Shown here piece after piece: positions 1-7,917 of a stretch of 43,341 nt of DNA. The stretch covers positions 1 through 43,341 of the forward strand of contig LNIY01000092.1 in assembly GCA_001449105.1 (NCBI GenBank), given 5' to 3'. The translations under genes and the position numbers were made by a program. The stretch's first letter is position 1. Every line of letters begins with the position of its first letter. The stretch is from Caulobacter vibrioides. GTDB taxonomy: Bacteria; Pseudomonadota; Alphaproteobacteria; Caulobacterales; Caulobacteraceae. The notes below the pieces were generated by a model. The model made no database searches, was not told the origin of the DNA, and worked only from the letters and a program-made list of their open reading frames with translations.

Positions 1-128
1 GTGATCGACACGTTGGTCGGCGTCACCTCAGAGGGGTGCGGCGGCGGGGGCGGACGGTGGCCGTGCGGGGTCGTGCAGGCGGCCAGGACGGCGGCCGCCA
101 GGCCCAGGAGCACGAGGCGGCTCAGCAT
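1..128 (-). CDS. Putative lipoprotein, 3' part beyond window edge
   Basis: The reading frame starts at ATG 128 and runs off the left edge, so only about 42 residues are visible. They begin MLSRLVLLGLAAAVLAAC, a lipoprotein signal with a lipobox LAAC (Cys18), followed by a His/Pro-rich stretch. The product should be lipid-anchored in the envelope. The start overlaps the end of the upstream gene (stop at 122-124) by 7 nt, which implies translational coupling and makes it the fourth visible gene of an operon reading leftward. The function cannot be told from this fragment. Confidence 0.6.
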   Translation of the reverse strand, partial: MLSRLVLLGLAAAVLAACTTPHGHRPPPPPHPSEVTPTNVSI

Positions 129-616
129 CCGCGCGCGCCGGGGAAGATGCCCAGGCTGCCGCGGAAGCAGCGGTGCTCGCCGCGCGGATCCCAGTACTCG
201 GTCGTGCCGTCCGAGCGCTTGATGGCCCAGCGCTCGCCGGTCTGGCCGTCGCGGCCGACCACGGCGATATCGCCCGGCCCGCGCGAGGTGACCGCGTAAC
301 CGTCGCCGGTCAGGGCGTCGGCGGCGCAGGTCTCGGTGACGCCGGGCCGCGAGAGGTCGCCGCGCAGGCCGGCCGACGAGCCGGTGCGCTGGTTGAAGGC
401 CGAGACCTCGGTCCCGCCCTGGCCGCTGACGAACACCTGGGTGCCCGTGGCGCGGTCATAGGTCATGACGTCGGGCGCCTGGCCGGTCAGCGGCGCGCCG
501 CAGGGACCGCCGCGACCGCCAGGTCCCGGCCGCTTGGCCGGACCGGCCGGTTGCGCCTGGGCCATGCCGGCGACGAGCGCCAGGACCAGGACGCTGGATG
601 CGAACAGGCGGATCAT
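122..616 (-). CDS. Small secreted protein of unknown function
   Basis: A 164-aa protein. ATG 616 is chosen because AGGAGG sits just upstream and because it overlaps the preceding stop as ATGA (616-613). The N terminus (MIRLFASSVLVLALVAGMAQA) is a clear Sec signal peptide, so the mature protein should be periplasmic or secreted. The mature part is Gly/Pro-rich at first, contains several Cys residues (around CGAP, TCAAD, HRCFRG and the C-terminal GC) that could form disulfides, and has no enzyme motif I recognise. It is the third gene of an operon with a Sel1 lipoprotein and a beta-helix protein, so an envelope or extracellular role is likely. An upstream extension of the frame is only an open shadow. 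Confidence 0.7.
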   Translation of the reverse strand: MIRLFASSVLVLALVAGMAQAQPAGPAKRPGPGGRGGPCGAPLTGQAPDVMTYDRATGTQVFVSGQGGTEVSAFNQRTGSSAGLRGDLSRPGVTETCAADALTGDGYAVTSRGPGDIAVVGRDGQTGERWAIKRSDGTTEYWDPRGEHRCFRGSLGIFPGARGC

Positions 617-2022
617 CGCGGACCTCCTTGCGAGCCAACAGGCGCGCCGACCGGACCGCCGGCGGCGGCCGAGGCCTCGTACGGATCGGCGGGGCCGCCG
701 GCCAGGGCGCTGGACGGCGGGCCCGACAGCACGGCCACCGCGCCGGCCGGCCAGTAGCTGTCGTAGTCGGCGCGGGCCCGGTCGCGCGGCGTGCGGAACA
801 GCTCCGGCGCCTCGAACCACGGACGGCAGGTCAGGGCGCCGTCGAAATAGCCCGTGACCAGGGCCTCGCAACCGCCGGGACGGGCGAAGACCCGGTTGTC
901 GCGGGCGCGGATCTGGGCGCCGCTGTCGGCGAAAAGCCCTGCGCGCATCACCCCTGCGATGGCGTTGTCCGACGCATAGACCACGCCCGAGGCCGCGTAG
1001 ATCCCGACGTCGGCGGCTTCGAGCCGGCCGTCCAGCACGCGCAGGTCGGCGCCCTCCAGCACCACCGCCCAGTCGCTGTCACGGACCACGGGGCGCTGCA
1101 GGGTGGTCTCGCCGCCGCTGATGTAGATGCCGCGCGAGAAGCCGTCGGTGGACAGGCCGTCGATCTGAACCAGCTGGTCGCGATTGACGCCGGTCAGCAC
1201 GAAGCCGGTCGAATTGCGGGTGCGCGAGGAACCGCTCCAGTCGCCAAGGCGAACGACGCGGATGTCGCGCAGGCGGCTGTCGCGGCCGGTCTCGACGGCC
1301 ATCCCGATGGCGGTGGCGGCCACGTCGACGTCCTGGGCCTGCAAGCTGCCCGACAACTTGACCACCGGGGCGCGGGTGCGGCCAACGAAGGCGGTCTGGA
1401 TCATCTCGACCCGGCTGTCGGCGACGTCGATGGCCGAACCCTCGCCGTCGTAGCGCACGACCACGCCCTTCAGGGCCAGCTCGGTGGCGCGGCCGACGAT
1501 GCACGAGGCGGTTCCGCCGCGCGAGGACTCAAGGCCGAGGTTCTCCAGCACCACAAAGGCCACGCCCGGCGCGATGCGGATGCAGGGCTGGTCGGCCGGA
1601 GCCAGCAGGATCGGCCGGGTGCGCGAAGGACTGTAGTCACGGGCGGTGATCACCACCGAGCGGGTGACGTTCAGCGTGTCGACGCAGGCGCCGCCGTTGC
1701 GCGAGACCAGGGTCAGGGTGTCGCCGTCATAGAGGCGGGCCAGCACGTCGCTGGCCTCGCCCGGATAGGCGATGTCGCAATCGACCACGGTGCGGTACGG
1801 GCCGTAGCCGCCGCCGGGATAGTAGGGCCGGCGCGGCGGCTTGCGCTTGACCGGACGGCGCGCCCCGCAGCCCTTCGACAGGTTGGGCTCGAGCAGCAGG
1901 CCAAAGCACGGGCGGATCTGCTGGTCGATCCTGGCGTCGGGCGAGGCCGAGGCGACCTGCGGCGCGGCGCCCGCCAGGCCCAGGACGACGAGGGCCGCCG
2001 CGAAGGAGGCGAGGCGCTTCAT
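613..2022 (-). CDS. Secreted right-handed parallel beta-helix protein
   Basis: A 469-aa protein with a Sec signal peptide (about residues 1-26, ending AAPQVASA). From about residue 80 to 420 it shows repeated short strand-turn units typical of right-handed beta-helix proteins (pectate-lyase / NosD-like fold), for example VVITARD, FVVLENLGLESS, LALKGVVVR, IYISGGET, DVGIYAASGVVY and ARDNRVFA. Such folds bind or modify polysaccharides, or act as structural rods; no catalytic triad can be assigned by eye. The start overlaps the upstream Sel1 gene (ATGA at 2022-2019) and the stop overlaps the downstream gene (ATGA at 616-613), so the genes are tightly coupled. Alternatives are a surface or adhesin-like protein or an inactive lyase. 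Confidence 0.75.
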   Translation of the reverse strand: MKRLASFAAALVVLGLAGAAPQVASASPDARIDQQIRPCFGLLLEPNLSKGCGARRPVKRKPPRRPYYPGGGYGPYRTVVDCDIAYPGEASDVLARLYDGDTLTLVSRNGGACVDTLNVTRSVVITARDYSPSRTRPILLAPADQPCIRIAPGVAFVVLENLGLESSRGGTASCIVGRATELALKGVVVRYDGEGSAIDVADSRVEMIQTAFVGRTRAPVVKLSGSLQAQDVDVAATAIGMAVETGRDSRLRDIRVVRLGDWSGSSRTRNSTGFVLTGVNRDQLVQIDGLSTDGFSRGIYISGGETTLQRPVVRDSDWAVVLEGADLRVLDGRLEAADVGIYAASGVVYASDNAIAGVMRAGLFADSGAQIRARDNRVFARPGGCEALVTGYFDGALTCRPWFEAPELFRTPRDRARADYDSYWPAGAVAVLSGPPSSALAGGPADPYEASAAAGGPVGAPVGSQGGPR

Positions 2023-3599
2023 CGATAGTCCCTTTCCGCATCGGCGCGAGGGGCGTTGACGGGGACGGCGTCCACCGGGCCGGCGTTGGGCGGCGCCACA
2101 TAGGCGCGCACCGCATAGGGCTGGGGCCGCTCGCCCGGGCCGCGCGGCGGGCGCGAGACCTGGGCCAGCAGCTGCTGCAGCCGCCAGGCCGACGGCTTGA
2201 ACCCGGCCAGGGCCGCGTCCAGTTGATAGACCACCGCCTTGGCGCGATCCTGGTCGGCCACGCCCTGCAGGCCCAGCGAGAAGAAGGTCGACATGGCGTA
2301 CTTGGCCTCGGGCGAACCCTGGCGCTCGGCCTCCTCGTACCAGTGGTAGGCCCGGGCGTAGTCGCGCGGCACGCCGACGCCCTCGGAGTACATCACCGCC
2401 AGAACGAGCTGGGCCTTGGACGAGCCGTTGACGGCGGCGTACTGCACCGCCCTCACCTTCTCGATCGGCGTCAGGCGGCCGGTGGTCGGGCGACCGATGG
2501 AGGCCTGGAAGGTCTGGGCGTCGTTGAGGGAAAGCAGCCGCTCGTCGAGCAGCGGCGCGGGGATGATCCGCAGGTACGACAGCGCCTCGCCGACGTGCAC
2601 GAACGGCAGCTCGTGCAGGCGGGCCAGCGCCGCTTCCTTGGCCTCGCCGGCCGGGTCGCTCTCGTCGGAATGGGGCACGCCGGAGTCCGGCGAGTCCGGC
2701 GGATAGAACTCGTAGGGCGGGATCCAGCGCTTGGCCTTGCTCTCGACGAACGTGCCATACGAGGCCCGCTGCGGCGAGGAGCGCTCGAAGTCCTTGAGCA
2801 TGACGTAGGCCGAAACGTCGCCGGTCTGCACCGCCAGATAGTTGTAGAGATAGGCGTCGATGTCGTTGCGGCGGAACAGGTCCAGCGCGGCCGGCGCGCC
2901 GACATGGCGGCGGTCGCCATAGGCCTCGACGGCCTGCAGGTTGTCGGACGGCTCGCCATAGGGCCCGAAGTAGCCGTCGTGCATCCGCGCCAGGGTGCGG
3001 TAGCCGTCGGCCCCTTGCGTCGACAGGATGTAGATCACCCGGTTGCGGACCCGCTCGCGTTCCTCCGTCGACATCCGCGACAGCTGGCGGTCCAGCGCGC
3101 CGTAGGCGGCGTGGCGCTCGTAGGCGCGACAGTCGTCGAAGCGCGAGAGCGCCTTGCCCGGCTTGCCGCGCGGCTCATAGGCGGCGATCGGCGCGTAGCC
3201 CGACGGATTGGCCAGGGCCATGGCGTACCAGGCCGCCGCCTCGACCGGATCGTCGAGGTTCTTGTCGCTGGCCCGCTGGCCCTCGTAGCGGCGGGCCAGT
3301 TCCAGCTGGGCGAAGAAGTCGCCCCGGAAGCCGCCCTGGCGCAGGTTGCGGATCTCGATCTGCTGCTGGTTGAACTGGCCAGAGGCGCCTTGCGCGGCCT
3401 GCGGACGCGGGCAGGCGCTGGCCCGCTTGGCGAACAGCTGCGGCGCGGAGAAGTCGCAGCCGAACAGCGGCAGCACGGCGACCGCCGCCACCGCGCCCAG
3501 CGGCACGCGGCGGATCACCTGGCGCCTGTTTTCGAGGAGATGGACGCCCGCGCGCCTCAGCCTGCGGAGGAGCGCAACAGCATCGCCGGCCTCGTGCAT
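2019..3599 (-). CDS. Sel1-repeat lipoprotein, first gene of envelope operon
   Basis: A 526-aa protein. The ATG at 3599 has a strong GGAGG upstream. An unusually long basic N-region (about 33 residues, many Arg) precedes a hydrophobic stretch and a lipobox LFGC with Cys48, so it is probably a lipoprotein; an internal GTG just before RRVPLG could be the true start of a shorter signal. Sel1/TPR-like helical repeats are visible near residues 95-135 (LARRYEG ... DPVEAAAWYAMAL) and 385-460 (LAVMYSEGVGVPRDYARAY, then KYAMSTFFSLG). These repeats are protein-protein scaffolds. It heads a four-gene overlapping operon with a beta-helix protein. Sel1 lipoprotein plus beta-helix protein recalls AlgK and AlgG of alginate export, but no synthase or porin is in view. 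Confidence 0.75.
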   Translation of the reverse strand: MHEAGDAVALLRRLRRAGVHLLENRRQVIRRVPLGAVAAVAVLPLFGCDFSAPQLFAKRASACPRPQAAQGASGQFNQQQIEIRNLRQGGFRGDFFAQLELARRYEGQRASDKNLDDPVEAAAWYAMALANPSGYAPIAAYEPRGKPGKALSRFDDCRAYERHAAYGALDRQLSRMSTEERERVRNRVIYILSTQGADGYRTLARMHDGYFGPYGEPSDNLQAVEAYGDRRHVGAPAALDLFRRNDIDAYLYNYLAVQTGDVSAYVMLKDFERSSPQRASYGTFVESKAKRWIPPYEFYPPDSPDSGVPHSDESDPAGEAKEAALARLHELPFVHVGEALSYLRIIPAPLLDERLLSLNDAQTFQASIGRPTTGRLTPIEKVRAVQYAAVNGSSKAQLVLAVMYSEGVGVPRDYARAYHWYEEAERQGSPEAKYAMSTFFSLGLQGVADQDRAKAVVYQLDAALAGFKPSAWRLQQLLAQVSRPPRGPGERPQPYAVRAYVAPPNAGPVDAVPVNAPRADAERDYR

Positions 3600-3620
3600 C
3601 GCTCCCCCTCCAGCACGCCG

Positions 3621-3628
3621 TTAACCAT
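3621..3628 (+). promoter_or_regulatory. Possible CtrA half-site upstream of Sel1 operon
   Basis: TTAACCAT matches the half-site form of the Caulobacter CtrA recognition sequence and lies 22 bp before the ATG at 3599. No second TTAA at the canonical 7-nt spacing is present, so this is suggestive only. Confidence 0.25.
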
Positions 3629-3803
3629 GATCGGAAACCTGTTCATGAGCCGCCCGCGGCGAGACTGTCAAGTTCGCCGACCAACGTTCATCAACTCTTG
3701 TTGGACGTGCCTGAATTGGAACGGGTTTTGGGGAGGTGGAGGCGAGGAAGTATGTGTATTTTCACATGAATTGACATGAAAAGGCGCAACTGAGCAGCCA
3801 GTG

Positions 3804-3850
3804 GTGGAGTCGATTCTGCCGATGCTTGAGCCCCTCAACAGCCACTCCAC
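3804..3850. other. Two-tier hairpin in AT-rich intergenic DNA
   Basis: An outer 7-bp stem GTGGAGT/ACTCCAC (3804-3810 with 3844-3850) encloses an inner 5-bp stem TTGAG/CTCAA (3826-3830 with 3834-3838) with a CCC loop. On the minus strand the 3' arm is followed by CA, which superficially resembles a tRNA acceptor end. The interior is too short for a tRNA. It may be a remnant of an integration site or an operator. Confidence 0.3.
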
Positions 3851-4035
3851 ACCGAGAACTAAATCCGGTTGCTAGGTGAAAGTCGGTCTCTCAGAAGCGA
3901 ACTCGACATAGCCCTTGCGCAGCTTCAGATGCGTCCAGCACGCCGGCGGACAGCATCGCGCCAACAAGGCTAATGACGTCGCAAATTATCGCCTTAAGAT
4001 AGCGGACGCATACACACACCTAATAAGAGAGTCAC

Positions 4036-5241
4036 ATGCGAGACGCCTCGTTGAGGCATCTGATCTTAAGCGGGGGCGAGGCATTGCAGGGCATCTTGGT
4101 AATCGAGCTCAGAGGCTTTCAGGCGCTGGCGACGGAATTGGCGCGAGAGTCAGACGTGGTCGGTATAACCTCAGAGCGCGTGCGAGCGTCTGGCATATCC
4201 CTACTCAACTCTCTACTCGACCAAGCCGAGACGTCACACAAACCCACCAAGCGGTTCCACGTCGGGGGAGACACTTGGCACCTCACCTTTCCAAGCGTGG
4301 ACATATCCATTCAGTTCGCACAGCATTTTCGAGAATTGACTCTCGATCATGCATCAAGATTTGGCACTTTTTTCCTAAAGCCATCAATGGCCATTAATTA
4401 TGGCGAACCCAGCTATGCTGGAGATCGCTTCCTGGATGATGATTCCATAGTGGCCTATCGCTTTGCCGATAAGGGAAAATCCTTCCGCATTAGAGTGGTT
4501 GGAGCCGCACTGGAACAAATCAAACGTTCAAAAATCTGGCAATTTGTGGAAAATGAAATATCCGGACTAGGTCCATTCGCGGAAATCACCGCCTCTGCCA
4601 CCTCGTCACAAACAGTATCTCAAGTTACAATTCCAAGCCTACTGATAGACAGCGACATACACTACTCCGATGGCACAGAGGATGCCGTCGAGTTGCTACT
4701 GAAGTGCCAAGAAAATTCCCGCAATATCCTCTCTTTTGGGGGGCCGGTGGCTCTTACTCAGCCTATTTACCGCAGTTACCTCAAGAGAACGATAAAGCAA
4801 ATCGAGGCCGATCCGAGCCGGAAATTCACTATATTGTCCTATATTCCAATGGACGAAGCGGCCCAATCTTACGGGTGGATCGAACTTTGCAGACGACTTT
4901 CATACAAATTTGCAGGCCGATATGCTTTTGCGGCATTTTCAATTCCGAAAGGACAGTTACGTCCGTTTTCGTACCATGTGTATGACGATCGAGACGTCTT
5001 TCTAGGCCTTCGATCCTATAGCCCACAGAGAGGCACCGCGACGTTAAGCGCTGGCATGATATTTCGAACCCAACAAGTAGCCTCAAGATTCAGAGACGAA
5101 CTTCATGAAAACTACAGGAAAATCGGCCCTATAGACGATCAGAAATTCGCAAAGCTTACCTCTGGAATGAAGGGATTAACCTCAGACTTGCGTCGTGACA
5201 TCAATTTAGACCTTGATAGCTTGCTCTCTGGTGACTGCTAG
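4036..5241 (+). CDS. Degenerate class III nucleotide-cyclase-like domain fused to PLD-like domain
   Basis: A 401-aa soluble protein. Residues about 18-165 follow the layout of a class III adenylate/guanylate cyclase: ILVIELRGF at the first metal position (Glu24 where Asp is usual), HVGGDTWHLTF (Asp79, second metal Asp), LKPSMAINYGEP (strand before the usual GE), and DDSIVAYRFAD, where the transition-state Asn is Ile138 but Arg142 is kept. Residues about 215-365 look like a PLD-like sensor domain (ILSFGGP, then SYHVYDDRDVFLGLRS), without a proper HxKxxxxD motif. Catalysis is therefore doubtful; a nucleotide-binding or signalling role is more likely. The gene is strikingly AT-richer than its neighbours, uses rare codons for this genome, and stands alone, which suggests horizontal transfer. 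The start at ATG 4036 has only a weak AGAGAG upstream. It converges on the acyl-CoA dehydrogenase genes. Confidence 0.6.
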   Translation: MRDASLRHLILSGGEALQGILVIELRGFQALATELARESDVVGITSERVRASGISLLNSLLDQAETSHKPTKRFHVGGDTWHLTFPSVDISIQFAQHFRELTLDHASRFGTFFLKPSMAINYGEPSYAGDRFLDDDSIVAYRFADKGKSFRIRVVGAALEQIKRSKIWQFVENEISGLGPFAEITASATSSQTVSQVTIPSLLIDSDIHYSDGTEDAVELLLKCQENSRNILSFGGPVALTQPIYRSYLKRTIKQIEADPSRKFTILSYIPMDEAAQSYGWIELCRRLSYKFAGRYAFAAFSIPKGQLRPFSYHVYDDRDVFLGLRSYSPQRGTATLSAGMIFRTQQVASRFRDELHENYRKIGPIDDQKFAKLTSGMKGLTSDLRRDINLDLDSLLSGDC

Positions 5242-5269
5242 AGGCGGGGCGATACCATAACCAGCCCGC

Positions 5270-6490
5270 TCACCGTCCCGTCGGCATATCCTTGAACGAC
5301 ACGTCCTTGTCGACCCGCACGTCGCCGGGCAGGCCGAGCACGCGTTCGGCGATGATGTTCTTGAGAATCTCGTCGGTGCCGCCGGCGATGCGCAGGCCCG
5401 GCGCCCACATCAGGCTTTGCTGGAAGGCCGCGCCGGCGGCGGCTTCGGGTCCGGTGAGGATCCCGTATTCGCCCTGCATCTCGACGGCGGTGTTGGCGAG
5501 ATCCTGCAACTGGTTGGCCGAGATGATCTTGCCGATCGAGCTTTCCGGCCCGGGCGTCTGGCCGCGCGACAGGGCGGTCATGGTGCGGAAGCGCGTGAAC
5601 TTCAGCCCCTGCGAGGCCACGAACCAGTCGGCCAACTTCTCGCGGAAGGCGTCGTTCGACAGAGCCGGACCGTCCTCGCCCGGCAGGGCGCGAGCCAGTT
5701 CCATCACCTCACGGTAGTTGGGGCCGGCCGAGCCCCCGACGGCCAGGCGCTCGTTCATCAGGGTGACGAGGGCGACCTGCCAGCCCTGCCCCACCTCGCC
5801 CAGGCGCTGGCTGTCCTTGACCCGCAGGTCGCTGAAATAGACCTCGTTGAACTCGCGCCCGCCCGACATCTGGTGGATCGGCCGGCACTCGACGGCGGCG
5901 TCGCGCATGTCGATCCAGAACATCGTCAGGCCCTTGTGCTTGGGCACATCAGGGTCCGTCCGCGTAAGGAGGATGCCGAAGTCGCTGTAGTGGGCGCCGG
6001 TCGTCCAGACCTTCTGGCCGTTGATCACCCACTCGTCGCCGTCCTTGACCGCCCGCGTACGCAGGGCCGCCACGTCGGAGCCGCCGGCCGGCTCGGAGAA
6101 CAGCTGGCACCAGATCTCCTCGCCCTTCACGGCCGGCGAGACGAAGCGCTTCTTGGTGTCGGTCTCGGAGAAGGCCATCACCGTTGGCACGCACATGCCA
6201 AGCCCGATGGTGAAGTAGCCGTAGGCGATGCCGGCCTTGCCCTCTTCCTGGCCGAAGATCACCGACTCGATCGGCGTGCCCCCACCTCCGCCCACGGCCG
6301 CGGGCCAGGTGATGCAGGCGTATCCGGCGGCGGCCTTGCGGGCCTGCCAGGCCTTGGCGGCGGCCATGTGCTCGGGGGTGTTGGCCTTCGGCTCGCCATG
6401 CTCGGCGCGATGAGCGGCGACGGCCTCTTCCAGCCAGGCGCGGGCCGTTTCGCGATAGGCGGCCTCAGTGGGGGAGTCGTTGAAGTCCAT
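5270..6490 (-). CDS. Acyl-CoA dehydrogenase (long partner of a pair)
   Basis: A 406-aa FAD-dependent acyl-CoA dehydrogenase, catalysing alpha,beta-dehydrogenation of an acyl-CoA thioester. Family blocks seen in order: WCQLFSEPAGGSDVAAL and VINGQKVWTTGAHYSDFG (FAD/substrate region), MNERLAVGG, and C-terminal MQGEYGILTGPEAA and RIAGGTDEILKNIIAERVLG. The Glu of the common YEGT motif is replaced (AGGT), as in families that place the catalytic base elsewhere. I chose ATG 6490 over ATG 6508 because GGAG lies 9 nt upstream and the upper ATG falls within a dispersed repeat. It follows a second acyl-CoA dehydrogenase gene; such pairs often form heteromeric alpha2beta2 enzymes (as in steroid side-chain FadE pairs). 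The substrate is unknown. Confidence 0.9.
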   Translation of the reverse strand: MDFNDSPTEAAYRETARAWLEEAVAAHRAEHGEPKANTPEHMAAAKAWQARKAAAGYACITWPAAVGGGGGTPIESVIFGQEEGKAGIAYGYFTIGLGMCVPTVMAFSETDTKKRFVSPAVKGEEIWCQLFSEPAGGSDVAALRTRAVKDGDEWVINGQKVWTTGAHYSDFGILLTRTDPDVPKHKGLTMFWIDMRDAAVECRPIHQMSGGREFNEVYFSDLRVKDSQRLGEVGQGWQVALVTLMNERLAVGGSAGPNYREVMELARALPGEDGPALSNDAFREKLADWFVASQGLKFTRFRTMTALSRGQTPGPESSIGKIISANQLQDLANTAVEMQGEYGILTGPEAAAGAAFQQSLMWAPGLRIAGGTDEILKNIIAERVLGLPGDVRVDKDVSFKDMPTGR

Positions 6491-6502
6491 AGCGTCAATC
6501 TC

Positions 6503-6605
6503 CGTCATCCCGGACGACCTGAAAGGTCGATCCGGGACCCAGGGGCCGGCGCACTGCGGCTGCTCCTGGGTCCCGGCTCTCCGCTTCGCTCCGGCCGGGA
6601 TGACG
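6503..6605. repeat. Palindromic intergenic repeat, family R1 (copy A)
   Basis: Bounded by the inverted ends CGTCATCCCGG and CCGGGATGACG, with an internal GATCCGGGACCCAGG matched by CCTGGGTCCCGG. A small hairpin GACC/GGTC sits after the left end. Two further copies lie at 27308-27407 and 38768-38908. In those copies the small hairpin is GGCC/GGCC and AAGCCC/GGGCTT, so sequence changes but pairing is kept. This copy separates the two acyl-CoA dehydrogenase genes. Confidence 0.85.
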
Positions 6606-6639
6606 AAGAAAGGCGGAGGAGAAAGTTTGGGGGCGAACG

Positions 6640-7773
6640 CTAAGCCGCGTTCTTCTTCTCAAGCTCGCTGACCAGCCGCTCCTTCCAGAGCCTCGGCGAG
6701 CCGGCGACCAGGGAGAGCTGCCGCGAGCGGCGGTAGTAGAGGTGGCAGTCCACCTCCCAGGTGAAGCCCATGCCGCCGTGCACCTGGACGCTTTCCTTGC
6801 TGGCGAACCAGAAGGCCTCCGAAGCGGCGATGCGGGCGGCGGCGGCGGCCGTGGGCAGTTCGGGGGCCCCATTTTCTTTGAGGGTGGAGGCGTTGAGGGC
6901 CCAGGCGCCGTAATAGGCGTTGGAGCGGGCGACCTCGTTCTTGACGTACATGTCGGCCAGCTTGTGCTTGATGGCCTGGTAGCCGGCGATCACGCGGCCG
7001 AAGGCGTATCGGCCCAGGGCGTATTCCTTGGCCATCTCCAGGCAGCGGTCGGCCCCGCCCAGCTGTTCGAAGGCCAGCAGCACGGCGGCGCGGTCAAGAA
7101 TCGCCTGGACGAGGTCGAAGCCCTCGCCCGCCGCGCCCAGCCGCTCGGCGGGCGCGCCGTCGAAGGTCAGGCGGGCCACGCTTCGGGTGGGATCGAGGCT
7201 CTCCAGCGTCTCGCGCGTCACGCCGGCGCCGGTGAGGTCGACGAGAAACAGGCCGGGCTTGCCGCCCTCGCTGGCCAGGACGATGGCGGTGTGGGCGACA
7301 TCGCCGTCGGTGACGGGGATCTTCACGCCGGTGAGCTTGCCGCCCTCGACGCGGGCCGACAGGGCCGACGGAGTGAGCACGCCCGGGCCTTCGCTGACGG
7401 CCAGGGCCCCGATCAGCTCGCCGGCGGCGACCCGGGGCAGGATGGCGGCCTTCTGGGCCTCTGTCCCGTGGGCCATCACGGCCTCGGCCAGGATGTAGAC
7501 GGTGGAGGCGAAGGGGATCGGCGCGACGGCTCGGCCCAGCTCCTCGGCGATGGCGCACAGCTCGACGCGGCCAAGGCCCAGGCCCCCGTGCTCCTCGGGG
7601 ATCGCCGCGCCCAGCCAGCCCTGCTCGGCGACGGCCGCCCACAGGGGCGCATCGTAGCTCCTGGCCGGATCGTCGAGCACGCCACGCACCACCGCGGGCG
7701 GACAGCGGCCGCCCAGGAACTTGCGGGCCTCGTCCTTGAGGAACTTCTGGTCGTCGGAATAGTCGAAATCCAC
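6640..7773 (-). CDS. Acyl-CoA dehydrogenase (short partner of a pair)
   Basis: A 377-aa acyl-CoA dehydrogenase family protein starting at GTG 7773 (GGGAGA 8 nt upstream; the mature family start VDFDYSDDQKFLKDEARKFL fits exactly, whereas the frame extension upstream is arbitrary). It has the helical N-domain, a beta-domain with few of the usual FAD contacts (ALAVSEGPGVLTPSAL), and a C-domain with QVHGGMGFTWEVDCHLYYRR and ERLVSELEK. It is the first gene of a minus-strand pair, 149 bp upstream of the longer acyl-CoA dehydrogenase, and probably forms a heteromer with it. Divergent palindromes in front of it may be operator sites. Confidence 0.88.
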   Translation of the reverse strand: MDFDYSDDQKFLKDEARKFLGGRCPPAVVRGVLDDPARSYDAPLWAAVAEQGWLGAAIPEEHGGLGLGRVELCAIAEELGRAVAPIPFASTVYILAEAVMAHGTEAQKAAILPRVAAGELIGALAVSEGPGVLTPSALSARVEGGKLTGVKIPVTDGDVAHTAIVLASEGGKPGLFLVDLTGAGVTRETLESLDPTRSVARLTFDGAPAERLGAAGEGFDLVQAILDRAAVLLAFEQLGGADRCLEMAKEYALGRYAFGRVIAGYQAIKHKLADMYVKNEVARSNAYYGAWALNASTLKENGAPELPTAAAAARIAASEAFWFASKESVQVHGGMGFTWEVDCHLYYRRSRQLSLVAGSPRLWKERLVSELEKKNAA

Positions 7774-7826
7774 GGCCGCTTTCTCCCTTGGCCGTTCTGA
7801 CGACGACCGTTGGAAGCGACGATGAA

Positions 7827-7864
7827 CCACGTTTACGTGCGTGGAAAGATTGACCCGGCGTCAA
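7827..7864. promoter_or_regulatory. Two palindromes between divergent genes
   Basis: CCACG (7827-7831) and CGTGG (7840-7844) form an inverted repeat with an 8-nt spacer, and TTGACCCGGCGTCAA (7850-7864) is a perfect 5+5 palindrome with a 5-nt centre. They lie 54-91 bp upstream of the GTG of the acyl-CoA dehydrogenase gene, and 54-91 bp upstream of the ATG at 7918. TetR- or LacI-type regulators would fit, but no regulator gene is adjacent. Confidence 0.35.
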
Positions 7865-7917
7865 GAATTTCAGGTTCTTATGACGCCCGAGTATTTGCAG
7901 CGCAGTCCCGGAGTCCC

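Larger units (their letters stand above)
3600..4035. other. 436-bp intergenic region, increasingly AT-rich to the right
   Basis: This is the upstream region of both the leftward envelope operon and the rightward AT-rich gene. It holds a CtrA-like half site near the left gene, an AT-rich stretch with TTCACATGAA and TTGACATGAA at 3761-3780 (TTGACA at 3771 could be a -35 element), and a hairpin at 3804-3850. Short open frames here (a 60-aa minus frame at 3668-3850 and a plus frame from 3915) have no ribosome-binding site or recognisable similarity. Composition moves from GC-rich to AT-richer between about 3700 and 4000, which could be the border of acquired DNA. Confidence 0.5.

Noticed and set aside
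3668..3850. 60-aa minus-strand frame in the AT-rich intergenic region
   Set aside because: No ribosome-binding site and no recognisable domain. It overlaps the hairpin and reads like non-coding DNA.
3804..3850. A tRNA gene
   Set aside because: The acceptor-like stem encloses only 33 nt. There are no D, anticodon or T arms.
3915..4397. 160-aa plus frame overlapping the start of the cyclase-like gene
   Set aside because: The 4036 frame has coherent domain motifs throughout. This frame has none.
4036..5241. An active Pycsar or CBASS nucleotide cyclase
   Set aside because: The transition-state Asn is lost and the first metal Asp is Glu. No effector gene is adjacent.
6491..6508. ATG 6508 as start of the acyl-CoA dehydrogenase
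   Set aside because: It lies in an R1 repeat and lacks a ribosome-binding site. ATG 6490 has GGAG at good spacing.
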